Of a stretch of DNA of 64,000 bases, positions 56,601 to 64,000 are shown piece after piece (within the stretch, counting starts at the first letter, position 1; every line of letters starts with the position of its first letter). Both the position numbers and the translations under genes were made by a program. The DNA is from Pseudoalteromonas citrea (GTDB lineage: Bacteria; Pseudomonadota; Gammaproteobacteria; Enterobacterales; Alteromonadaceae), in assembly GCF_000238375.3 (NCBI RefSeq), contig NZ_AHBZ03000023.1:1-64000 (forward strand), written 5' to 3'. The notes beneath the pieces are model-generated. The model searched no databases. It was not told the origin of the DNA and saw only the letters and a program-made list of their open reading frames with translations.

Positions 56601-57467
56601 AATAATAGGTAGCTCTTTGTTATAGCAACCTAAAGCACCTTCAAACTCTTCACTTTCAGAGCGAGGGTCATAATTAAGCTGCGTTAAGAAAGTATGTTGT
56701 GGTGCTAACCTTGCCAATAGCCACCACCATGATAGCTGTATTACTTGAAATACAGTCAGGTTAAGAGTTTCAGCAAATTGCTCAACTTGGCTTACTAATT
56801 CACCTGTAAACTGATGGCTTAAGTGTGAGTAAGTAACATTAGATGTGTCTATTTCACGCTTTTTATACGGCAGATTAAGTGCACCAGGTAAATTATTACT
56901 CAAATAGTGCTGCCAATAAGCTTGGCCCGCTAAACCCTCTTCGTCGTCAAACATATCTAATTGCCATGCAACAAAGTCAGGAAATTGCAATGCCTCTTCC
57001 AATTCATCATCACTGATAATGTACTGTGCGATTAATTGTAATGAGGTCACATCTAACGCCAATGCAAACGAGCGCAAAGCAATATACATGTCACCTGCTG
57101 ATGTCACGACACATACATCAAGATTAACTCCCTGCTCCGGTGCAATATCTAACGGTGCACTCAGATTCAATTGTGCTAAATTCGGCTCTCGCTGAAAAGA
57201 CCAAGCACATTCTTGAACATTCACACTCGAGCCCATGAAAGGGACTCCCCTGTGGGAGGTAAAGCCCGCAATCTTTTTATAACAAGAAGAGATACTAATA
57301 TGACCCGCTAACAACGACTGCGCACGTTGACGAATAGCCTCAGTAGTTAACCTCGCTTCACATTTATACAGTATCTGATTTACCGCAGAGTCTTGCTTGT
57401 TCAGCAATTGCTGGACTGCCGTTAGTGGAACACCTTCTTGATATTCTTCTACGTAATCTGCAATCAT
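53673..57467 (-). CDS. NRPS termination module: interface-like C domain, A (Asp), T, TE
   Basis: 1264 residues. Residues about 1-430 resemble a condensation domain, but the HHxxxDG site is replaced by RSFALALD, so it cannot catalyse in the usual way. The adenylation domain (about 450-940; FTSGSTGTPKG, YATGDLARYM, NGKIDKK) has a hand-read specificity code D-L-T-K-I-G-H-V-G-K, very close to the aspartate code DLTKVGHIGK. The carrier domain has LGGHSIAA (about 949), and the type I thioesterase has GWSMGG (about 1075). GGAG lies seven bases before the ATG, which overlaps the upstream NRPS stop by four bases. It adds and releases the last residue, which should be aspartate or beta-hydroxyaspartate. 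Confidence 0.88.
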   Translation of the reverse strand: MIADYVEEYQEGVPLTAVQQLLNKQDSAVNQILYKCEARLTTEAIRQRAQSLLAGHISISSCYKKIAGFTSHRGVPFMGSSVNVQECAWSFQREPNLAQLNLSAPLDIAPEQGVNLDVCVVTSAGDMYIALRSFALALDVTSLQLIAQYIISDDELEEALQFPDFVAWQLDMFDDEEGLAGQAYWQHYLSNNLPGALNLPYKKREIDTSNVTYSHLSHQFTGELVSQVEQFAETLNLTVFQVIQLSWWWLLARLAPQHTFLTQLNYDPRSESEEFEGALGCYNKELPIIVEYDTEQTFKSWLMNTAEVVETHLQWAECITVEQLALVATHNGAVNSLNTGTLECSSEQQSELQLTILDDHTVSICFADQCYSGAAISSILTQLEQILKEVVRTGGEGLNSTISLLSEVEKQQHLALNKADNSQPELLHERIAQFAVSQPNVLAINDGHQCLTYAQLQTQITEFAVGLHTHTQGKDQPVALLLPRSADMAVAMLAAMQLGVGYVPLDPDWPKTRIEQVLGQFNDMQVIDLEGKEGHAFSTIAKLGVNATILPDALGELAYVIFTSGSTGTPKGVQINQQQLAQYCYASSKAMELDEQSHFALTAAVTADLGYTCLFNALYLGKSLHIADELQSKERDAFEAFLTDNEIDCIKIVPSHLQALCDTAALTYVPRKLILGGEACPATFLCSLQQWAPNSEVYNHYGPSEATVGVMSHLYAENGGGVAKLSEVFDGTEIFILNEQQQLCATGEIGQLYIAGSQLALGYLNTQSSAFVTDTPWAERIYATGDLARYMPDNSIMILGRKDDQVKIRGVRIEPQEIAKTIESALNVEHCVVLSNVINNEHVLVAYLYDTHSQVGQVNGEDIAEIQLRLRENLPDVMIPNCFYYVHEWPRMGNGKIDKKSLPQYQHGRSETFIAPKGELEQNLAQMFADVLGVQRVSTEQSFFLLGGHSIAAIKLVKRWADKYESALHFELATLFQAPSVALLAQAIEQQSQALIAPLKYSQSATKQLICIHDGLGLTLAYRALAAQLPEHVNVYGLAPQLADLTKVDNFDELAEHYATAIASQFEQQVVEILGWSMGGVLATKVSACLSDKGIQVKRLVIADTWLANENNRIDENTSVREFIADLVEGENTQWTNSVDTFLTEQNVESLSGDNLSQCIAKCWDLHAAQLAEPLNAIRGEQVARTYATSNKLLELRNKGCHVPHLPHNVQDVQVVWASERAASSCSQFTTTLATQGVPITSLNLEMSHEQIVSSAELAQLLTT

Positions 57468-60400
57468 ACTGTTTCTCCACTTTCACATACTTTGGTTGAT
57501 GCTAAATCAGCCTGGTTCACCATATCGCCCATTGCGACAACAATTTTTCGCGGTTCTTCATATGGGTCTCGCGCATGCGCTGCAAGCATATTATCAACCA
57601 TCACTACATCACCTTTTTGCCAATCGAAACGCACAGCACAATGCTCATACGCATCACCGATGATTGCCATTTCTTCGTAACTGATCGCTGAGCCGTCACC
57701 ATAAAATACATTTCTTGGTAATAAGTCTTGCCCAACCATGGCAATTAAATCACTACGTACATCCGGTGCTAAACATGATTCATGATGCAACTGTACTTGG
57801 TTAAAGAAGCTACGAGCCCCCGTTATAGGATGCGCTATCACACCATGGGTCTTAGTTCGCGTCTGCAAACCATCATTGTCTAACCACTTAAACTCGGTAT
57901 TACTTGCATGCAGTAAACTTTCAACTTCTTGCTTAGAATCCGTTTTATAAAAATCTTGCCAGCTTACATCTAAATTCTTTATAAAATTACGCACATACAG
58001 CAAGCCTTTAGTAGAAAACTTTTCGACTATATCAGCCGGCAGAACCTGTAGCATGCGTCGGCAATCTACGATCGGCGTTGCGCCGCCAACGACTGATGGC
58101 AGTTCACAGAAGAACCACTGTTTGCGTGGCCACTTGCTTAAATGCGCACTTTCATTGTGATAAAGGATCATTTGCTTTTCTGGATACGGAGTCGATTTAT
58201 ACGTTTTCTTACCCCCTTCTTTTTTAGGTAAATCTCCATATTGACCATATAACCCTGGCTGAATAGCATCAGCAAACTTCTCAAAATCTTGCGGTGTTGC
58301 AAGTGCAAAGTTTCTAAAAATAATGCCTGCTGATTGATTTAAATGCTGGTCGATGACAGTACGATTTTGCTCAGCCCAAGCGATTGGATCTAAGTCCGCA
58401 GTGCTCGGTTCAATGATCACTGGAAATGATTCTGTATCCGGTAAAAATCGCGTTTTAATTGCCGGCGCTTTTTTTACTGAGCGTTTTTTTAAGCCTTTTT
58501 TTAAGCCTGAGAATTTTTTGCCTTGAGTTGCTTTTTGCATGGTTTTAATATCCTGAGTCATTGGAGAAAGCAAGTCGCGAATGGTTTTTTCGCTCTCTGT
58601 AATGAGTTGCATCACGCACTGCTGCCAGCGCCCCAATAATTGCTGCATAATATTCACGTTGTAGAGCTGTTTTCTAAACACCCAACTACATTGCAACTCA
58701 TTTTCATCCATGACGAAAAGTGCACTATCAAATTTACTGTTTATTGCGCCTTTACTTTCGAGTGGCTCAAGGGATAGACCTGCCACAGGCCACGTTTCTT
58801 GAGGCGTATTTTGCATCACAAACAACTGCTGAACTAGAGGTTGAACCCCTTGAATTCTATCAACTTGTGACAATTCAATAAGCGCCTCTAAACCAAGCGC
58901 TTGATGCTCAACCATATCTAATGAATGTGCTTGTGTTGTGCTTAAGTAGTCAGCCAAGGTTTGATTTGGATCAATAATACTGCGCTGTGGCAATACTCGA
59001 ATAAAGAAACCAATCAGCAATTCTAAATCGGGGTGGTCACGGCCCGCTAAATCAGACCCTATGATCACATCGTCTTTCGCCGTCACTGCATGTAGAAACA
59101 ACTGATAAGCCGATAATAAAACAGTATGCAAAGAGATATTACGACTCTTTGCAAATGCTTTTATGTGCGCCGTTTGCGTTTCATCAAAATTCAGTTCAAC
59201 ACTCGCACCATCAGAACTCATTTGTTCAGGACGTGGAAAATGAGGCGGTAATGCACTATTCGCTGGCGCAGATGCCAATGATTGGCGCCAAAACTGACGA
59301 GTCTCTTCACCTTGCGGACCGGTCAATTGCGCTTGCTGCCATGCCGCATAGTCCACATATTGAATGGGTAATGCATGCCAACTAGGCGCAGTGCCCTCTA
59401 GCAAACCTTGGTATGCTAGCCCCAAATCTTGTACTAAAACACCAATAGACCAACCATCAGCGATAATATGATGCAAATTCACATATAAGTGATAAACATC
59501 TGCTAACTTCACTAAACAAGCTTTGATCAAGGGAGCTTTTGCTAAATCAAAAATGGCATGCTCTAACTCAATTTGTAATTCTTTGGCTTGCTGTTGAGCA
59601 AGTTCTGGCTCCAATTGACTTAAGTCATGAAGTGGTAAATCAAACATCACTTTTGGCAGTATCTCTACACTCGCATCCCCTAAATTATCAATAAATTGCA
59701 TTCTTAAGGTTTCATGTCGTGCGATGGTCGCATCAAAAGCGCTTTGCAATGTCTCTACGCAGACATCACCGACCAAGCTGACACCGCCAGAAATATTGTA
59801 CGCTTGCTTATCTAATGGATTATCTGTCAATTGATCACTGAGCCATAAGCTTAACTGTGCTGGAGATAAGCCATGTAACGCTACCCTCTCAATGGGGACT
59901 AAATTCGGTTTTGTCGTTGCCTCTAGCGCCGCCACTTTAGTCGCTAATTGCGCTAATATAGGTGCTTCAAACATCAATTTAACCGGGCAGTTAACAGACA
60001 GGGTTTGCTCTATTCGGCTCACAACTCGTAGGGCGGAAATGGAATCTCCTCCTAGTAAAAAGAAATTATCCAACCGTCCAATATCCGAGCTATCGAGAAC
60101 CTCCGACCAAATCATAGCTAACTTATTCTCCACCTCACCAACAGGCGCTTCATAGTGCCGGTCTGAAGCAAAAGTGACATCCGGTAATGCCTTTCTGTCT
60201 ATCTTCCCGTTCACCGTGGTTGGCCAACACGTTAGCACCATGATCGCTTGAGGTACCATGTATTGTGGTAACTGTTCAGCTATCGCTTGGCGCAATTGTG
60301 CTTCATCCACCAGCTTACCCACAACATACGCGACTAACCGCGCATGCTCCGCGTTGTTATCAACCATCACCAATGATGAATCAATGCCTGCTTGTGCATT

Positions 60401-63400
60401 CAATGCCGCTTCGACTTCTCCTAGCTCAACCCTAAACCCTCGAATTTTAACTTGGTGATCAATACGCCCTACGTACTCTAATTCGCCGCGTTCATTCCAA
60501 CGTGCTAAATCTCCAGTGCGATATAACCGCTCTCCGGTGTCAACAAATGGGTTAGCAATAAATCGCTCAGCCGTAAAATCAGCACGCCCCACATACCCTC
60601 GGGCGAGTGCTGGACCACCAATATAAAGCTCTCCAGTCATCCCTGTGGTAAGTAAATTCAGCTGAGCATCTAAAATATATAGACGACGCTGACCAACTGC
60701 GCGCCCGATAGGCACGTAGGCTGAGTTCACATGTGTGCACGCATCACCACGCCATAAAGTCGGGGTGATCACAGCCTCTGTTGGACCATAGGCATTCACT
60801 AAGCTCGCATTCGGCAGTTGCTGCTGCGCATACTCGAAGTCATGCCTTGACCACGCTTCCCCTCCCACGATACATAACCGTACATTGGGTAATGGCGCCA
60901 ACTGCTTTAAGTACACACTCGGTAAATCAACCGCTGTAATATTTTGTTTATGACATAATGCATTGAAATCATTAGCTGTGGTCTGTTTTGCATCCACAAT
61001 CACCACCTTACTGCCTGCCATCAGTGGCACCAATAATTGCTCAAGCCCCGCATCAAAGCTTAATGATGCAAATAACACGCAACTATCTTGTGAGGTTAAT
61101 TGATAGTTATGTTGCATTGCTTGGCAATGATGCGTTAGTGCTTCATGTGATACCGCAACGCCTTTAGGAACCCCTGTAGAACCTGATGTATAAATGACAT
61201 ACGCGGTTTGTTGAGGGTGAATAACTAGCGGCGTATCTGACCCCGCTAATTGTTGGTAATCACACGCAGTGATATCAAGCATGGGGACTGTGATCGTATG
61301 CACAAAATGTCCATCACTGATCAATAAAGCCAGCTCACTTTGTGCGTTAATTTGCATAAAGCGTTCCGCAGGTAAATCAGGTTCCATCGGGATAACACAA
61401 GCTCCAGCTTGCCAAGCACCTAATAACGCAATCACCATGTCAATAGAACGACTACACGCGATGCCAACAGGGGCCTCATGGTTTACCCCTGCTGCCTTTA
61501 AGTATTGTGCAAACTGAGCCACTCGATGTGTCAGAGTTGCATAACTCAATGTGTCCTCATTACATACAAGTGCAGCTTTGTGTCCATCCAATGCCGCCTG
61601 TTCTGCAATTATCTGCTGTGTAAGTGCCGTGCTCCAGTGGCTCACTTGTTCTTGACCGAGTGCTAATATGTCTGCAGTGGTATTGGCTGGCAGCACTGTA
61701 ATATTTGCCACACGCGCACAAGCATTGTCAGCAAAGGTTGCCAATATTGCCTGATACCCGTCAACCAACTCTTTCATGCGCTGCGCGCTGAAGCGCTCAA
61801 CAGCATACTCAAAACCAATATTAACTGGCTTATTGGGTGCTTCTAATACATTCAGTACCAAGGCAAATTGTGCACTGGTATTAGGTAATTGAGTCTCCAC
61901 AATATCTAAGCCAGGCAGCGTCGCCAAATTGTCTTCTTCTTGACGCTGGTGGTTCATCATCACTTGGAATAAAGCGTTATCGCCCATACTGCGATCTAAT
62001 TCAAAGCTATTAACGAGTTTCTCAAATGGTAAGTCTTGATTTGCCTGGGCACCTTGCAATGCAGTGACAATCAATGCCATTACATCATCTACAGTCTCAG
62101 CTCCCGTCATATGCGTTTTAATGATTTGAGTGTTAACAAAAAAGCCGACCATATCTTGCGTATCAGCATGCTGACGATTCGCGATCGGCATACCCACTCG
62201 TACCTCAGATTGCCCACTTACTCGCTGTAATAACACATGCCAAGCAGCCATTAATACGCTAAACAAGGTTGTCTCATGACGCTTAGCAACTTGGGCTAAT
62301 TGTTCTTGTAATACGGGTGCAATATCAAAGCGTAATTCTGCACTGAGATATTCTTGTTCAGTCGTATGTAAGTCCGTTGGTAACTCAAGCACCGGATGTT
62401 CATCTCCGAGTACGCTATGCCAGTAGGTGAGCTGGCGCTGCTCTGCGCCATTTTCTAACCAAGATTTTTGCCACTTAGCATAATCACTATAGCGTGCAGC
62501 CTGAGCATCAATGGTTAACGCTTGCTGCTGTTTCGCAGCTTTATATCCAATCACAAAGTCATTAATGATTAAATTCATCGACCAACCGTCAGATATAATA
62601 TGATGCATCACAACAATGAGTTCATGCTGCTCATCATCGTGCGCAATAACTGCAATTCGATATAAAAGGTCATTAGCCAAATCAAAAGGCTTTGATACTA
62701 AAGCCGAGCGTAACATCTGCTGTTCAGAAACTGATGCAGAAGCTGGCAGTGTGGCAATATGGCAAGCCGTATGCGCTTGCACATACTGTGTCACGCTGCC
62801 CTTAGAATCATCGTGAAAACGCGTTCTTAAAGTACTATGCTTAGCAACAACGTGATCCAAGGCGCTTTGTAACGCATGCATATCCAGTTGTCCGCGTAAC
62901 ATCAAACCACCGCTAATGTGGTATGCGTCACTGTCGGGAGCTAATTTCCATAAAAACCACTGCCTTTGTTGAGCATAAGATAGCCCACTATATGCAGGTT
63001 CTAACCTTTCAAGTGGCTGCAATTTTTCAGGTTTTTTCGTACTGGCCAACAACGCCAATGCCTGTAAATCATGCGCTTTAAATACATCGGCAATATCTAA
63101 GTACACTTCGGCTTGTTTAGCCGCAGCAATAAAACGTAAACTTGTGATCGAGTCGCCACCTAATGCAAAAAAGTTATCATGACGACCAACCTGCTCAGCC
63201 CCGAGCACGGTTTGCCAAATATCCGCTAACTTACTTTCTAATTCAGTTTCTGGCGCCATAAATTCGTGCATTTGCGCCTCCGCTTTAGGCAGCGCTTTAC
63301 GGTCAACTTTACCACTGGTGTTAAGTGGCAGAGCAGCGAGTATTACAATCACATTTGGCAGCATGTATTCAGGGAGTTTACTGGCAAGTAAAGCGTTAAG

Positions 63401-64000
63401 CTCTGCCTGCTCGACAGTGTCGCTTTCTACATAGGCCACCAAACGCGCCCCATTTGGCCCTTCATCAGCCACTACCACTGCAGCACGCACGCCAGCTTGA
63501 CTATCTAGTACCGCTTCGATTTCGCCTAGTTCAATCCTAAAACCACGGACTTTGACTTGATGGTCAACGCGGCCTAAGTATTCCAATTCCCCTTTGCCAT
63601 TCCAACGAACATTGTCACCCGTACGGTATAAACGACTACCCACCTCATCAAATGGGTTAGCAATAAACCGCTCAGCTGTTAAATCTGGGCGTGCTAAATA
63701 ACCGCGCGCAAGGCCATCACCCGCTATGTATAATTCACCTTGCACTAGCGGTGGGCATAAATTCAATGCGCTGTCTAAGACATACAGTTGCGTATTATGA
63801 ATAGCGTCACCTAAATGTATACTAGCGCCTACTTCATGACATGATGACCAAATGGTGGTCTCTGTTGGGCCGTACATATTAAATAGCTGTACCTGCTGAG
63901 CTTTAAGCGCTTGAGCTAAGCTCTCTGGCAGGGCTTCACCGCCACATAAACCAACCAGTGGCTGACCTAACACTTCTTGTGCTAACAGACTGCGCCAACC
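57464..64000 (-). CDS. NRPS (partial at right edge): A-T-C-A-T-C plus SyrP/TauD-type beta-hydroxylase
   Basis: 2178 codons are visible; the frame is open at the window edge, so the N-terminus is missing. Counting from the edge: end of an A domain (1-240; NMYGPTETTIW), T (about 282, LGGDSITSL), C (about 467, HHIISDGWS), A (about 790-1270; YTSGSTGVPKG), T (about 1320, LGGDSISAL), C (about 1512, HHIIADGWS), a Lys-rich linker (about 1815-1840), then an Fe(II)/2-oxoglutarate dioxygenase domain (about 1850-2150) with HNES and the distal His in AAHARDPYEEPR. The complete A domain reads D-A-E-D-I-G-A-I-T-K; acidic residues at 239 and 278 suggest a basic substrate. The hydroxylase should act on aspartate of the next module. 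Confidence 0.88.
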   Translation of the reverse strand, partial: GWRSLLAQEVLGQPLVGLCGGEALPESLAQALKAQQVQLFNMYGPTETTIWSSCHEVGASIHLGDAIHNTQLYVLDSALNLCPPLVQGELYIAGDGLARGYLARPDLTAERFIANPFDEVGSRLYRTGDNVRWNGKGELEYLGRVDHQVKVRGFRIELGEIEAVLDSQAGVRAAVVVADEGPNGARLVAYVESDTVEQAELNALLASKLPEYMLPNVIVILAALPLNTSGKVDRKALPKAEAQMHEFMAPETELESKLADIWQTVLGAEQVGRHDNFFALGGDSITSLRFIAAAKQAEVYLDIADVFKAHDLQALALLASTKKPEKLQPLERLEPAYSGLSYAQQRQWFLWKLAPDSDAYHISGGLMLRGQLDMHALQSALDHVVAKHSTLRTRFHDDSKGSVTQYVQAHTACHIATLPASASVSEQQMLRSALVSKPFDLANDLLYRIAVIAHDDEQHELIVVMHHIISDGWSMNLIINDFVIGYKAAKQQQALTIDAQAARYSDYAKWQKSWLENGAEQRQLTYWHSVLGDEHPVLELPTDLHTTEQEYLSAELRFDIAPVLQEQLAQVAKRHETTLFSVLMAAWHVLLQRVSGQSEVRVGMPIANRQHADTQDMVGFFVNTQIIKTHMTGAETVDDVMALIVTALQGAQANQDLPFEKLVNSFELDRSMGDNALFQVMMNHQRQEEDNLATLPGLDIVETQLPNTSAQFALVLNVLEAPNKPVNIGFEYAVERFSAQRMKELVDGYQAILATFADNACARVANITVLPANTTADILALGQEQVSHWSTALTQQIIAEQAALDGHKAALVCNEDTLSYATLTHRVAQFAQYLKAAGVNHEAPVGIACSRSIDMVIALLGAWQAGACVIPMEPDLPAERFMQINAQSELALLISDGHFVHTITVPMLDITACDYQQLAGSDTPLVIHPQQTAYVIYTSGSTGVPKGVAVSHEALTHHCQAMQHNYQLTSQDSCVLFASLSFDAGLEQLLVPLMAGSKVVIVDAKQTTANDFNALCHKQNITAVDLPSVYLKQLAPLPNVRLCIVGGEAWSRHDFEYAQQQLPNASLVNAYGPTEAVITPTLWRGDACTHVNSAYVPIGRAVGQRRLYILDAQLNLLTTGMTGELYIGGPALARGYVGRADFTAERFIANPFVDTGERLYRTGDLARWNERGELEYVGRIDHQVKIRGFRVELGEVEAALNAQAGIDSSLVMVDNNAEHARLVAYVVGKLVDEAQLRQAIAEQLPQYMVPQAIMVLTCWPTTVNGKIDRKALPDVTFASDRHYEAPVGEVENKLAMIWSEVLDSSDIGRLDNFFLLGGDSISALRVVSRIEQTLSVNCPVKLMFEAPILAQLATKVAALEATTKPNLVPIERVALHGLSPAQLSLWLSDQLTDNPLDKQAYNISGGVSLVGDVCVETLQSAFDATIARHETLRMQFIDNLGDASVEILPKVMFDLPLHDLSQLEPELAQQQAKELQIELEHAIFDLAKAPLIKACLVKLADVYHLYVNLHHIIADGWSIGVLVQDLGLAYQGLLEGTAPSWHALPIQYVDYAAWQQAQLTGPQGEETRQFWRQSLASAPANSALPPHFPRPEQMSSDGASVELNFDETQTAHIKAFAKSRNISLHTVLLSAYQLFLHAVTAKDDVIIGSDLAGRDHPDLELLIGFFIRVLPQRSIIDPNQTLADYLSTTQAHSLDMVEHQALGLEALIELSQVDRIQGVQPLVQQLFVMQNTPQETWPVAGLSLEPLESKGAINSKFDSALFVMDENELQCSWVFRKQLYNVNIMQQLLGRWQQCVMQLITESEKTIRDLLSPMTQDIKTMQKATQGKKFSGLKKGLKKRSVKKAPAIKTRFLPDTESFPVIIEPSTADLDPIAWAEQNRTVIDQHLNQSAGIIFRNFALATPQDFEKFADAIQPGLYGQYGDLPKKEGGKKTYKSTPYPEKQMILYHNESAHLSKWPRKQWFFCELPSVVGGATPIVDCRRMLQVLPADIVEKFSTKGLLYVRNFIKNLDVSWQDFYKTDSKQEVESLLHASNTEFKWLDNDGLQTRTKTHGVIAHPITGARSFFNQVQLHHESCLAPDVRSDLIAMVGQDLLPRNVFYGDGSAISYEEMAIIGDAYEHCAVRFDWQKGDVVMVDNMLAAHARDPYEEPRKIVVAMGDMVNQADLASTKVCESGETV

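Overview
The window looks like chromosome from a marine gammaproteobacterium of the Alteromonadales, most probably Pseudoalteromonas. This is inferred from the gene families and gene order (trmA/murI beside rrn-type promoters, srkA-dsbA, gspC-N divergent from hslR-hslO, then pckA), not from a database search.

Left part (1-24.4 kb) is core genome. Two tandem rRNA-type promoters point off the left edge, so an rrn operon probably lies just outside. Then come a membrane-tethered RRM protein, murI, trmA, a DUF523 protein, two tandem DsbA-type oxidoreductases with the kinase srkA, ccoG, and a complete twelve-gene type II secretion operon (gspC to gspN, minus strand) ending in a UPF0149 gene. Divergent from it are hslR-hslO, then pckA, which is preceded by a striking pair of LacI-type palindromes.

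Middle part (24.4-39.1 kb) is an accessory island. Decayed ISAs1 copies in the same orientation lie at both ends, with a gutted IS256 element and a third ISAs1 relic beside them. Between them sits one minus-strand operon: a type I secretion ABC transporter, its HlyD-type adaptor, a periplasmic protein with an LprI-like (lysozyme-inhibitor) N-terminus, and a 2251-residue RTX protein whose N-terminus is a T4-type lysozyme domain with its catalytic triad intact. I read this as a candidate exported peptidoglycan-degrading RTX effector with a dedicated immunity protein. It is the most novel system in the window.

Right part (39.3-64 kb) holds a chemoreceptor, hemN and a catecholate siderophore locus. 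The locus has a cyclic-peptide-type ABC exporter, a FhuF-like ferric reductase, the 2,3-dihydroxybenzoate operon (entC, entE, entB, a free-standing VibH-like condensation protein, entA), a TonB-dependent receptor and two NRPS genes. The first NRPS runs off the right edge and ends in a fused SyrP/TauD-type hydroxylase. The second begins with a condensation-like domain lacking HHxxxDG, followed by an adenylation domain whose hand-read code predicts aspartate, then a carrier and a thioesterase. Together these suggest a dihydroxybenzoyl peptide siderophore ending in beta-hydroxyaspartate, with a basic amino acid upstream.
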